DNA from: Bacteroidia bacterium
Lineage (GTDB): Bacteria; Bacteroidota; Bacteroidia; B-17B0; Aurantibacillaceae
Direction of reading: 5' to 3'
NCBI GenBank assembly: GCA_016787445.1
Contig: JAEUTQ010000077.1
Location: forward strand, 1-42,417
DNA length: 42,417 bases
The notes under the pieces are model-generated. The model searched no databases. It was not told where the DNA came from and saw nothing but the letters and a program-made list of their open reading frames with translations. Each line of letters begins with the position of its first letter. Positions within the stretch are counted from its first letter, which is position 1. Shown one piece after another: positions 15,579 to 24,940 of this stretch. A program made the translations under genes and the position numbers.

Positions 15579-17741
15579 TTACTTACTCACAATATTCATC
15601 TCTTTTAAGAGATAACCCGCACCGGCAAATTTATCAATGATAAACAGCGTGTAACGAACATCCAGCACAATATTGCGGCACTGATTTGGATTATACATCA
15701 CATCACTCATCGTGCCTTCCCAATTCCTGTCGAAATTGGTTCCAATTAATTCGCCTTTGGCATTTAAAACCGGACTACCGCTGTTACCGCCTGTAGTATG
15801 ATTAGAAGCAATAAATGCAACGCGTAACTTTCCGTCTTTATCGGCGTACTGACCATAATCTTTCTTCGTATACAACTCTTTCAATTTCGGAAACACATTA
15901 AACTCGTCATCACCCGGCTTTTCCTTTTCCATGATTCCATCTAAAGTGGTGTAATGCTTATACGATACGCCGGCGCGTGGTTCGTAATCATTCACTTTAC
16001 CATAGGCGACGCGCAAGGTTGAATTCGCATCCGGCCAAAACTTTTTATCCTTCATTAAATCGCGCATGGCTTTTACATACTCCTTTTGTAATTCATTAAT
16101 ATGTAACTCATCGTAATTTGCTTGTGGAATCACAGCCGTTTGATAATATTTTACTATACCGGCAGTCATTTTATAATACGGATCGCGTTCGTATAAAGAA
16201 GCATTCTGTTCGAAATCATCCAGCATGGCTTTCGCTTTAGTATTATCGATAAAACTGGAGTTCTCATATAAAAACTTAGCAACGGAAGCGCCATCGTTGT
16301 TGTGAGCCGACAATAAAGAATCCAAATAAAACGGACGATTTATTTTTTCTACACCTTTCACATATTCATTTAACATGGCCGTACAAAGTTTAATATCCGT
16401 TTCCTTATTCATATTCCGGAAAGGAATCGACTTTTTAATGGTCTTCAATAAATCATCAAACTTGCTGTCTTTACCTGCGTTTTTCTTTTTCAGTTCGTTA
16501 AAAATATTGATGAAATTCATTGTGAAACGTATGCCGTCAATTCCCATCAAACACTCGCTGTAATAATCCATCTGTTTGCTGAGAGTGGAATACTCGGCGT
16601 AAATTTTCTTAAACTCGTTAAACATATCATCGAGTTTACCTTTGTAAGCTGAGTTGGCATTGGCCACTGCCAAAAATTCTTTTTCAAATTCACGCTTTTT
16701 CTCAACTGCATTATAGCTTTTTAAGCCTTGCATTTCGCCGTACCATTTTTTGTAATAGTTAGCAACACCTGCGTAAGCATTCGCATACATTAAACGAACT
16801 TCATTACTTTTCTTCATATCCTCTTCCATGATAGCCAAACGCTTTTCACGTAAAGCAACACGACGAGGATTGGTTTCATTCACCAACATTTCAACCGCGT
16901 AAGAAGTTAAATACTCCTGCGTTCTTCCGGGAAAACCATATACCATGGTAAAATCACCCTTCTCATATCCCTTAATTGAAACAGGCAATGAATGCTTTGG
17001 CGTATAAGGAACATTATCAGGAGAAAAATCAGCCGGCTTATTGTCTTTACCCGCGTAAATACGGAACAATGCAAAATCCGCATTATGTCGCGGCCACATC
17101 CAGTTATCCGTTTCGCCGCCAAATTTACCAATGGACGCAGGAGGTGCGCCAACCATACGGATATCACGGAACGTTTCGGTAACAAACAAATAATATTCGT
17201 TGCCATAGAAAAACGGACGAACAAAAGCACCATAATGTGTTCCTTTAATAGCGTCCGCTTCGATGATTTTAATGTTGGCTTTGATAATGGAATCACGTTG
17301 TAACTCGGAAGCGTTTGCATTCATGTTATTCATCACGCGGCTTGTCACTTCTTCAATGCTTTTTATAAATGTGACAGTCAAATTAGGTGTATAAATTTCT
17401 TCGTTCTTATTCATCGCCCAAAAACCATTGGTTAAATAATCTTTGGTAACCGTACTGTGATAAACGATGGCGCCATATCCACAATGGTGATTGGTTAAAA
17501 TCAATCCTTGCTGTGAAATAATTTCAGCTGTACAACCGCCGCCAAACTGAACGATAGCATCTTTTAAACTGGACTTGTTAACGCTGTAAATTTGCTCGGC
17601 TGTTAATTTGCAGCCGTTCTTCTTCATGTCTTTAATGTTTAAAGCATTTAAAAGTTGTGGCAGCCACATGCCTTCATCGGCAAGAGATACAAAACTTAAG
17701 AAAATGAAAGGAAAAATTAATAGCGCTTTTCTGAGATTCAT
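15579..17741 (-). CDS. S46 family dipeptidyl peptidase, DPP11-like
   Basis: Periplasmic or surface serine exopeptidase that removes N-terminal dipeptides. 720 residues with a signal peptide (~1-21). The chymotrypsin-type triad is visible: TNHHCGYG (His86), MWPRHNADFALFRIY (Asp) and GNSGSPV (Ser654). Eighteen residues after Ser654 lies Arg672 in NFDRNWEG. In S46 enzymes an Arg at this spacing defines DPP11 (Asp/Glu at P1), whereas DPP7 has Gly, so acidic P1 specificity is predicted. The gene appears monocistronic, with 89 bp to the upstream same-strand gene. Together with the M49 enzyme at 2962 the cell has two envelope dipeptidyl peptidases here. Family confident; specificity moderately so. 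Confidence 0.94.
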   Translation of the reverse strand: MNLRKALLIFPFIFLSFVSLADEGMWLPQLLNALNIKDMKKNGCKLTAEQIYSVNKSSLKDAIVQFGGGCTAEIISQQGLILTNHHCGYGAIVYHSTVTKDYLTNGFWAMNKNEEIYTPNLTVTFIKSIEEVTSRVMNNMNANASELQRDSIIKANIKIIEADAIKGTHYGAFVRPFFYGNEYYLFVTETFRDIRMVGAPPASIGKFGGETDNWMWPRHNADFALFRIYAGKDNKPADFSPDNVPYTPKHSLPVSIKGYEKGDFTMVYGFPGRTQEYLTSYAVEMLVNETNPRRVALREKRLAIMEEDMKKSNEVRLMYANAYAGVANYYKKWYGEMQGLKSYNAVEKKREFEKEFLAVANANSAYKGKLDDMFNEFKKIYAEYSTLSKQMDYYSECLMGIDGIRFTMNFINIFNELKKKNAGKDSKFDDLLKTIKKSIPFRNMNKETDIKLCTAMLNEYVKGVEKINRPFYLDSLLSAHNNDGASVAKFLYENSSFIDNTKAKAMLDDFEQNASLYERDPYYKMTAGIVKYYQTAVIPQANYDELHINELQKEYVKAMRDLMKDKKFWPDANSTLRVAYGKVNDYEPRAGVSYKHYTTLDGIMEKEKPGDDEFNVFPKLKELYTKKDYGQYADKDGKLRVAFIASNHTTGGNSGSPVLNAKGELIGTNFDRNWEGTMSDVMYNPNQCRNIVLDVRYTLFIIDKFAGAGYLLKEMNIVSK

Positions 17742-17830
17742 GGTTTTATTTTGAGAGTATAAATATACTAAGGAAATATATATGTGTTGTACCCAATTTG
17801 GGGGAGATTTTAACTACAAAAAAAAGGAAA

Positions 17831-18142
17831 TCAGTAAGGATTACTTTCGGGGAACCCATAATTATTCAATAATCCTATCAAACTTATTATTATACTTAGA
17901 AACATTAGAATTTTGGAGATTTTAATAACTACTTTGCTTCTCTCTTTCAACTGTGGGTGCTTTGTTAATATCACATCTTGTAAAACCAACATTACAATTG
18001 AGCAAATTAAACTGCTTGCTCCAATTATTCTAGCAACAAAGGGCCCAGTTGTAAATGCTATTAGAAAATTTGCAAGTGACCCTATAAATGATACTACAGA
18101 AATGATTGTAATAGCTGTTATATAATTATAGGCTTTTATCAT
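17831..18142 (-). CDS. Small membrane protein of unknown function
   Basis: 103 residues with about three hydrophobic segments (~8-31, ~36-54, ~76-92) separated by a short charged loop (KHPQLKERSK). No family recognised. Its ATG (18142) is 6 nt after the stop of the AlgJ-like gene on the same strand, so it may be the last gene of the ftsE-MBOAT-algJ cluster. The antisense frame at 17913-18125 is taken as a shadow because this one is longer and has coherent membrane topology. Confidence 0.55.
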   Translation of the reverse strand: MIKAYNYITAITIISVVSFIGSLANFLIAFTTGPFVARIIGASSLICSIVMLVLQDVILTKHPQLKERSKVVIKISKILMFLSIIISLIGLLNNYGFPESNPY

Positions 18143-18148
18143 TAATTT

Positions 18149-19462
18149 TTATTTCATCCCAGCCATTTTCATGGCATCCAATTTAATGGCTGAATCGAGC
18201 GGAATTTGCAACTCGCTTGATTTTTGAGTGGCTTTCTTTAACAAGCCCGGTTGGTTACGGATTTGCTTCGCATATGTTTGAATGGTTTTGTTCTTATCTA
18301 CCCTAGCCCAATAAGTTGCCGGCGAAGTATACATTTCATAAGCATCCTGAATAAATGTGTTACCAAATGCGCCTAAGTTACCATCGCTATACAATAACAT
18401 TACCACATTATTTTTCTTCTCAATTTCTTCCTTCAGATTTAATTCCCATACTTCCACTTTTTCACCGGGAATTGGTGAAGGAATTACCTTATTGAAATAA
18501 TACCAGAATTGTCCGCCTGCGAAACACTGTGTTGGTACACCCATATACACCGGTCCGTACCAATAACTATCGCTAATGGTTAATACACGTGTGCGGTTTT
18601 TTAAACTGTCATTTTCAAATAATAATTCCGGATACGCCAATTGCATATTTTGATCGGGATTACTATAAAGATTCATACTCTTTAACACATCGGCATCACG
18701 ACTGCGGGCTGTATCCACTACATCTGTTTTCTCCCAGAATATCTCCGGCATTTGCGTGTTGTGTAATACTTCTATGTGACGAATGATGGTATCAACCGCA
18801 AGCACCTCACCGTAATAACTCCAGTGGTGACCAAACTTTGGAAACAAAGGATATTTGGTGTTTGGTTTAAGTAAATTAAAATACGTGTATAAATCCAGAT
18901 GATTAACGCCATTCGATTTACATTGCTTTACAAACTCAGCATGATTGGTGTTTTTAATCGGATGTTTGTATTTGTCTTCCACCTGTTCGATGCAATATTC
19001 GCCTTTACCCGGCGCAAATACAAGCAATAAATCCACGCCATGACGTTTCAAACTATCTTGCACCACCTTGGCCTTTTGCATTTGCGTTTTAATTCTTTCC
19101 TCCCCGATAAAATCATCACCAAAGGCTGAGAAAATATAACTCTCGCTGTACACATAATCATCCTTGCCAATCACAAATCCGTTAACACGAATCTGATTAA
19201 AGGCTTTATAGTAAAACTGATTGTTTAATCGTACGCTAATTTCTTTGAGTGACCAATGATCATTGTTGTAATCATCCATCTCTGTTTGATACACACCGGA
19301 GAGCCAGTTTTCCTTATTCATCTCCGGCTTTTTATCGCTGATGACAATCCCTGTTAAATTAGGTTTGTTATCCTTCTTCACAAAAGCATAGAGCATAGGA
19401 AAACTCAAAGCGATGAAAGCGATGATGATTTCCTTGGTGTATATTTTACTCTTTGCCGCCAT
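18149..19462 (-). CDS. AlgJ/AlgX-like (DHHW family) O-acetylation partner of the MBOAT protein
   Basis: 437 residues with an N-terminal signal anchor (~11-27), so mainly periplasmic. SGNH-like features: VNGFVIGKDDYVY, LLLVFAPGKGEYCIE, FGHHWSYYGE (His212-His213-Trp214) and ISDSYWYG (Ser299 as the likely nucleophile position). Proteins of this type transfer acetyl groups brought across the membrane by an AlgI/MBOAT partner onto exported polysaccharides; here the MBOAT gene is directly upstream and overlaps by one base (TAATG). The residue before HHW is Gly211 where the family name motif has Asp, so the canonical catalytic dyad may be altered. The glycan substrate is unknown. Confidence 0.82.
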   Translation of the reverse strand: MAAKSKIYTKEIIIAFIALSFPMLYAFVKKDNKPNLTGIVISDKKPEMNKENWLSGVYQTEMDDYNNDHWSLKEISVRLNNQFYYKAFNQIRVNGFVIGKDDYVYSESYIFSAFGDDFIGEERIKTQMQKAKVVQDSLKRHGVDLLLVFAPGKGEYCIEQVEDKYKHPIKNTNHAEFVKQCKSNGVNHLDLYTYFNLLKPNTKYPLFPKFGHHWSYYGEVLAVDTIIRHIEVLHNTQMPEIFWEKTDVVDTARSRDADVLKSMNLYSNPDQNMQLAYPELLFENDSLKNRTRVLTISDSYWYGPVYMGVPTQCFAGGQFWYYFNKVIPSPIPGEKVEVWELNLKEEIEKKNNVVMLLYSDGNLGAFGNTFIQDAYEMYTSPATYWARVDKNKTIQTYAKQIRNQPGLLKKATQKSSELQIPLDSAIKLDAMKMAGMK

Positions 19463-20874
19463 TAAAATCTGAAATAAATAAATGGATTAAAGTCTAATGC
19501 TGATATATAAGTTAATGAAATATAGAAAAGAGCGATGCTGGTCAATAATAAAGCGTTTTTAGTTCCTGAAGTAAATTTCTCACCGTAAACGGTATCCTGA
19601 ATAGCCTGAGTTTTTGGCAGGAAAGCAAAGAATGAAAAAACACAAGCCAAAGTACATGAGAACCAAAAATCATTGTTCAATGCAAATTTTCCGTCGAAGA
19701 AATTGAAACTATACATTTGCTTAATGACATGAGATGCCATGGATAAATCTTCATTACGGAATAAAACCCAGCCGGTAATCACAATAATAAATGTAATAAG
19801 TGTTGAAACGGCCTTGCCGATTTTTTGATATACATTATTTAAGAATAATCTTTCAAGCACTAAGAATAATCCGTGGAAAGCTCCCCATAAAACAAAATTC
19901 CAGCTTGCGCCGTGCCACAAACCACTTAATAAAAACACCACCACTAAATTGCGGTAAAGTTTGGCGGACGTTACTTTATTTCCTCCTAGTGGGATGTATA
20001 AATAGTTTTTCATCCAGGTACCGAGGGTCATGTGCCAGCGGCGCCAAAACTCGGTGATGGAAAAAGAGAGATAAGGGTTTTTGAAATTCTCCGGTAATTT
20101 AAAGCCCATGATCTTCCCCAAGCCAATAGCCATATCACTATAGCCACTGAAATCAAAATAAATCTGAAATGTATATGCTACTGCACCTACCCAAGCTGCA
20201 GCTGTATCAATCTGCTCTGGGGCTAATTTAAAAACAGCATCTGCTTGCATACCTAAGGAATTGGCTATAATTACTTTTTTTGCCAATCCGAAACAGAAAA
20301 TAAAAAAGCCGCTTAATTTAATATCGGTGGTGTAATTCTTTTCACGGTTGGTGATTTGGTCGGCAATATCATGGTATCTCACAATCGGACCTGCAATTAA
20401 TTTAGGGAAGAAGATGATGTAGGTTTGGTAGTGCCAGAAATTTTTCAGTGGCTTATGAATACCTCGGTAAACATCTACCACATATGTAATGCTCTCAAAC
20501 GTATAAAACGAAATTCCGATTGGTAACAATACTTTGGTCCATTGAATATCGGCTCCGAATAAGGCATTCACATTATCAATAAAGAAATTGCAGTACTTGA
20601 AATAAAAAAGCAAACCCAAATTCATGGCCAGCGAGATTATCAACAACTGTCGCTTGGCTGATTTTGTTTTTGCATTATGCATGGCATTCACCAGATAGAA
20701 ATCCAGAAATGTAGTGCCTAAAATAATAAAGATGAATTTTGGTCCGCCCCAGGCGTAAAAAATAACGCTAAAAATTAAAATGCAAGCGTTTTTGAATTTA
20801 TTAGGAGTGAGATGATAAGCCAGCAAAAACAATGGCAGGAAATAAACCAGAAATGTAATGCTGCTGAATACCAT
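19462..20874 (-). CDS. MBOAT family O-acyltransferase, AlgI-like
   Basis: 470-residue polytopic membrane protein with the MBOAT signatures FWRRWHMTLGTWMKNYLY (His281) and LLSGLWHGASWNFVLWG (catalytic His321). It resembles AlgI, DltB and PatA-type enzymes that move acyl groups across the inner membrane. The overlapping downstream AlgJ-like gene completes the usual pair, so O-acetylation of a cell-envelope polysaccharide is the likely job. It starts at ATG 20874, 53 nt after the FtsE-like gene; co-transcription is possible. No alginate polymerase genes are nearby. Confidence 0.92.
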   Translation of the reverse strand: MVFSSITFLVYFLPLFLLAYHLTPNKFKNACILIFSVIFYAWGGPKFIFIILGTTFLDFYLVNAMHNAKTKSAKRQLLIISLAMNLGLLFYFKYCNFFIDNVNALFGADIQWTKVLLPIGISFYTFESITYVVDVYRGIHKPLKNFWHYQTYIIFFPKLIAGPIVRYHDIADQITNREKNYTTDIKLSGFFIFCFGLAKKVIIANSLGMQADAVFKLAPEQIDTAAAWVGAVAYTFQIYFDFSGYSDMAIGLGKIMGFKLPENFKNPYLSFSITEFWRRWHMTLGTWMKNYLYIPLGGNKVTSAKLYRNLVVVFLLSGLWHGASWNFVLWGAFHGLFLVLERLFLNNVYQKIGKAVSTLITFIIVITGWVLFRNEDLSMASHVIKQMYSFNFFDGKFALNNDFWFSCTLACVFSFFAFLPKTQAIQDTVYGEKFTSGTKNALLLTSIALFYISLTYISALDFNPFIYFRF

Positions 20875-20927
20875 TTATTGCTTTTTAACGCAGAACAAAT
20901 TTAAGAGAATAATGTTTATATAAAAGA

Positions 20928-21599
20928 CTAAACCTGCTTCTCCTTCAATTCTCCATTTTCGCATACTAAAGTGCGAGATTTAAACTTCTGATAGGCTAAC
21001 ATATCGTGTGTGGCGAGTAAAACAGAGCTTCCACCATCCGCGATTGCTTTTAACAATTTTAAAATTTCCTCTGAAGTCTCAGGATCCAAGTTACCCGTTG
21101 GCTCATCCGCTAAAATTATTTCAGGTTCGTTCACCAAAGCACGGGCAATACTTACACGTTGTTGTTCCCCTCCCGATAACTCATGCGGCATTTTGTTTTC
21201 CTTATTCTCCAGGCCAACTTTCTTTAACACTTCAAAAATGCGGGTTTTAATTTTAGTTTCGTCGTCCCATCCTGTAGCTTTCATCACAAAACGCAAGTTC
21301 TCGTATATATTTCTATCCCCAAGCAATTGAAAATCCTGAAACACGATGCCAAGCTTTCGGCGTAAATAAGGTATATCACGACTTTTGAGGCTCGTTAAGT
21401 TATAGCCGGCAATTGTTCCGTTTCCATTAATTAGAGGTAAATCGGCATAAATGGTTTTAAGCAGGGAGCTTTTACCGCTTCCTGTTTTACCAAGCAGGTA
21501 AACGAATTCACCCTTTTGTATTTCCAAATCCAAATTCCCAATCACAGGCCTTTCATCCTGAAAAATGGTAGCTTTTTCAAACTTAATTACTGTACTCAT
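20928..21599 (-). CDS. ftsE: ABC transporter ATP-binding protein, FtsE-like
   Basis: 223 residues, a complete nucleotide-binding domain: Walker A GKTGSGKSS (37-45), Q-loop FQDFQLL, signature LSGGEQ (141-146), Walker B IILADE (161-166) and H-loop ATHD. Length, the FQDFQLLGDRNIYENL stretch and lack of extra domains match FtsE, the ATPase that with FtsX controls septal peptidoglycan hydrolysis. No ftsX is adjacent, so LolD/MacB-type ATPases remain possible. It is divergent from the TPR gene at 21762, with a 162-bp shared upstream region. Confidence 0.85.
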   Translation of the reverse strand: MSTVIKFEKATIFQDERPVIGNLDLEIQKGEFVYLLGKTGSGKSSLLKTIYADLPLINGNGTIAGYNLTSLKSRDIPYLRRKLGIVFQDFQLLGDRNIYENLRFVMKATGWDDETKIKTRIFEVLKKVGLENKENKMPHELSGGEQQRVSIARALVNEPEIILADEPTGNLDPETSEEILKLLKAIADGGSSVLLATHDMLAYQKFKSRTLVCENGELKEKQV

Positions 21600-21761
21600 G
21601 TTTAATTCTGCACTAAATTACGTTTAATGTAACCTTGAAAGATTTATCCGTTATTCCAATATCAACACTATCGGGTTAATAACTGCAATTGAACAACATA
21701 AAAGGTAAAACAAGCCAGCCTAACTTTATTGAAAATTTTTTACGCTGAATTTAAGATTAAC

Positions 21762-24700
21762 ATGATGCTACGAAAGTATGGTGTAATTGCTGTTTTATGT
21801 TTAGGCATGTCTTTTGGATATGCGCAAAAAACAGCAGCTTACCTCGATAAAGAAAGCTTACTGAAAGACGGGCTTGAATTGTTTGACAAAAAACAATTTG
21901 TTGCGGCGCAAAAAAGTTTCTCCGATTATTTGGCTTTAAAAACAAGTCCTTCGCTTTTAAAGACAGATGCTGAATATTATGCGGCGGCATGTGCCATTGA
22001 ATTGTTTCACAAAGACGGAGAGTGGCGTATGCGCGAATTTATTAACGAACACCCGGAAAGCAATAAAGTAAATGGCGCTTGGTTCTATTTAGGTAAATCA
22101 AGTTACCGTAAGAAAAAATACGAAGAGACCATTAAAAATTTCGAAAAGGTTGATATTTATAAATTAACGAAAGAAGATTTAGCTGAATTATATTTTAAGC
22201 GTGGTTACAGTTACATTGAAACCGGTGCGCAGGATAAAGCTAAAGCTGATTTGTACGAGATTAAGGATGTAGACAATAAATACATCTATCCTGCTCTTTA
22301 CTATTTTTCTCATATCAGTTATAACGAGAAGAACTACGAAACCTCTTTACAGGGATTCACTAAGTTGGTTGGAAACGAAACGTTTGGTCCGGTTGCGCCT
22401 TATTATATTACACAAATATATTTTGTACAAGGAAAATACAAACAGGTTGTTGAAGCGGCACCGAAATTATTGAATGATAGCAATCAGGTTCAGAAGAAAA
22501 GTGAGATTAACCGAATGATTGGTGAATCGTATTATAATTTAAAAGATTATAGTAACGCCATTACCTATTTAAAACAAACTGAATTAGCCAGTAATTTAAA
22601 TCCGGAAGGAAATTACGCTTTAGGATATTGTTATTACAAATTGAAAGATTACAACAATTCCATTACTTATTTTGAGAAAGCTGTTACTAATGAAGATAGC
22701 TTGGCGCAAAGCGCTTATTACCATTTAGGGGATTGCTTTATCAATGCTAATTTGAAAAGTAAAGCCAAAAATGCTTTCTATCTTGCAACGACACATGATT
22801 TTGATAAGAAAATCACAGAAGACGCCTTGTTTAGTTTTGCAAAACTCAGTTACGAATTAGATTTTAGTCCGTTCAACGATGCTGTAAAAGCCTTTTCCAA
22901 GTATTTAAAGCAATATCCTAACTCGCCACGTAAAGATGAAGCCAAAAAATATTTGATTAATGTATATTCTACTACTAAAAACTACGACCGAGCGATTGAG
23001 AGTATTGAAAGTTTAGAAAGTCAGGATCCAATCATTAAAGCGAATTACGAAAAACTGGTTTTCTTTAAGGCCATTGAACATTTCAATAACTTCGAATTAG
23101 ATGACGCGGAAAAACAATTTAAAAAAGCCATTTCAATCAATTCCGATTTAACTTATAATGCTTTATCTCAATATTGGTTAGGTGAAATATCCTATATAAG
23201 ACGCGACTACTCTACTTCCATAGAGATCTGGAAAAACTTCTTATTAACACCGAACACCATATCACTTAAGGAATTTGAATTAGCTCATTATAATTTAGGG
23301 TATGCCTATTTCCAGCGAAAAGAGAAAAATGATTACACCAATGCGAATCTGGAATTCAGGAAATATTTAATGGCAAAAACCAATGATGATTATAACAAGA
23401 TTGCCGATGCCAATGTAAGAGCTGCAGATTGTTATTTCATGAACAGGGACTTTAATCAGGCGGCTGAATATTATGAAACTGCTATTGCATTAAACAAAGT
23501 CGACGTAGATTATAGTTATTATCAAAAAGCATTGTGTAACGGATTATTAAAAAACTTTAAGGAGAAAATAAATGATTTGAAATACATTGAATCGCATTTT
23601 CCAAATTCAAACTACTTAGGCGCCGCTATTTTTGAAATCGCTGAAACTTACAGTAAAGATTTAAATGACGGTGATAATGCTTTAGTGTATTATGACCATA
23701 TTCTTAAAAACTTCCCGAAATCATCCTTTGTTGACCCTTCATTATCCGGCATGGGATTGATTTATTACAACCGTAAGCAGGATGACAAGGCCTTTGAATA
23801 TTTTGACATGATTGTAAAGAAAGATCCTAAGAGTGCTGAAGCCAGAGAAGTATTACCAATGATTAAGAAAATATTTATTGTGAAGGGTGATATCGATGGC
23901 ATGGAAAAATATTTTGCCTCTAACGGAAATCCTTTAGCTATTAATCAAATTGAGATGGCTTTATTTGAAAGTGCACGTGAAGCTTATTATAACGATGAAA
24001 ACTGCGATGTAGCCTTACCTAAATTTGAAAGTTACATAAGTAAGTTTCCTGACGGGAAATATATTTCAGAAGCGCATTTCTGTTTCGCGGAGTGTTCTTA
24101 CAGTAAAAATCAATTCGAGAAAGCTTTACCATCTTACTTATACATCGTAAACAAACCAAGAAGTATCTATAGTGAGGTTTCTTTGACTAAATCGGCTTAT
24201 TTATTATATAAGGACAAAAAATACTCTGAAGCTTTGCCTGTCTATAAACAAATGCAAGAACTTGCGGAGAGTCCTGCCAATAAATTAACGGCAAAGATTG
24301 GCGCGATGCGTTGTGCTTTTAATACTTTACAATATGAAATTGCCTTAGAGGAATCCAACAAGGTATTAGCCAGCGAAAAACTAACACCTCAGCAAACCAG
24401 CGAGGCGAAATACATAAAGGCGAAATCATTATTTGAAACCAATCGCTTGGATGATGCTTTAACTGAGTTTAAGTCGATTGCCAAAAATTCTAAGAATGTA
24501 AGTGGTGCTGAGGCTATGTATCATATCGCTAAAATATACTTTAACAAACAAGACTATAAAGAAGCCGAAAAAAGCATTAATAACTTAATCAGTTTCTCCT
24601 ATACAAACGACGATTGGAATACCAAAGGCATGCTTTTAATTGTTGATTGTTATTTAGCGAAAGGCGAATTAGATGATGCGGAAGTTATTTTGCAAACCAT

Positions 24701-24935
24701 CATTGAAGGCAAACCAAAAGAAGAATACTTACCGGAAATTAAAAAACGTCAGGATGAACTGGAAGAAAAGAAAAAAGCAAGAACTGCCGCTCAAGCTATT
24801 GTTCAGCCTGAAATGAAAGTAGAGTTTAATACATCGGAAGGTGATAAAAATTTATTTACGCAGCCTAAGTCTACAGCTACCGATAGTATCAAAGTAAATA
24901 CTCCTGTTGAAATTCCTAACCAAAAACCTGAATAA
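21762..24935 (+). CDS. Large secreted tetratricopeptide-repeat protein
   Basis: From ATG 21762: 1057 residues, a signal peptide (~1-22, ending SFGYAQ) and then TPR-type helical repeats over nearly the whole length. Examples are YFKRGYSYIETGAQDKAKADL, ALGYCYYKLKDYNNSITYFEKA split by linkers, and FAECSYSKNQFEKALPSYLYI. The C-terminus (~985-1057) is charged and low complexity. A TTG at 21729 would add 11 residues before the signal peptide and is not used. It is probably a periplasmic scaffold for a multiprotein assembly. The barrel protein starts 5 nt downstream, so the two genes are co-transcribed and may act together in the envelope. No catalytic motif seen. Confidence 0.88.
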   Translation: MMLRKYGVIAVLCLGMSFGYAQKTAAYLDKESLLKDGLELFDKKQFVAAQKSFSDYLALKTSPSLLKTDAEYYAAACAIELFHKDGEWRMREFINEHPESNKVNGAWFYLGKSSYRKKKYEETIKNFEKVDIYKLTKEDLAELYFKRGYSYIETGAQDKAKADLYEIKDVDNKYIYPALYYFSHISYNEKNYETSLQGFTKLVGNETFGPVAPYYITQIYFVQGKYKQVVEAAPKLLNDSNQVQKKSEINRMIGESYYNLKDYSNAITYLKQTELASNLNPEGNYALGYCYYKLKDYNNSITYFEKAVTNEDSLAQSAYYHLGDCFINANLKSKAKNAFYLATTHDFDKKITEDALFSFAKLSYELDFSPFNDAVKAFSKYLKQYPNSPRKDEAKKYLINVYSTTKNYDRAIESIESLESQDPIIKANYEKLVFFKAIEHFNNFELDDAEKQFKKAISINSDLTYNALSQYWLGEISYIRRDYSTSIEIWKNFLLTPNTISLKEFELAHYNLGYAYFQRKEKNDYTNANLEFRKYLMAKTNDDYNKIADANVRAADCYFMNRDFNQAAEYYETAIALNKVDVDYSYYQKALCNGLLKNFKEKINDLKYIESHFPNSNYLGAAIFEIAETYSKDLNDGDNALVYYDHILKNFPKSSFVDPSLSGMGLIYYNRKQDDKAFEYFDMIVKKDPKSAEAREVLPMIKKIFIVKGDIDGMEKYFASNGNPLAINQIEMALFESAREAYYNDENCDVALPKFESYISKFPDGKYISEAHFCFAECSYSKNQFEKALPSYLYIVNKPRSIYSEVSLTKSAYLLYKDKKYSEALPVYKQMQELAESPANKLTAKIGAMRCAFNTLQYEIALEESNKVLASEKLTPQQTSEAKYIKAKSLFETNRLDDALTEFKSIAKNSKNVSGAEAMYHIAKIYFNKQDYKEAEKSINNLISFSYTNDDWNTKGMLLIVDCYLAKGELDDAEVILQTIIEGKPKEEYLPEIKKRQDELEEKKKARTAAQAIVQPEMKVEFNTSEGDKNLFTQPKSTATDSIKVNTPVEIPNQKPE

Positions 24936-24940
24936 GAAAA

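Noticed and set aside
17913..18125. 70-codon plus-strand open frame
   Set aside because: It mirrors the longer minus-strand small membrane protein, which has coherent hydrophobic segments and operon spacing.
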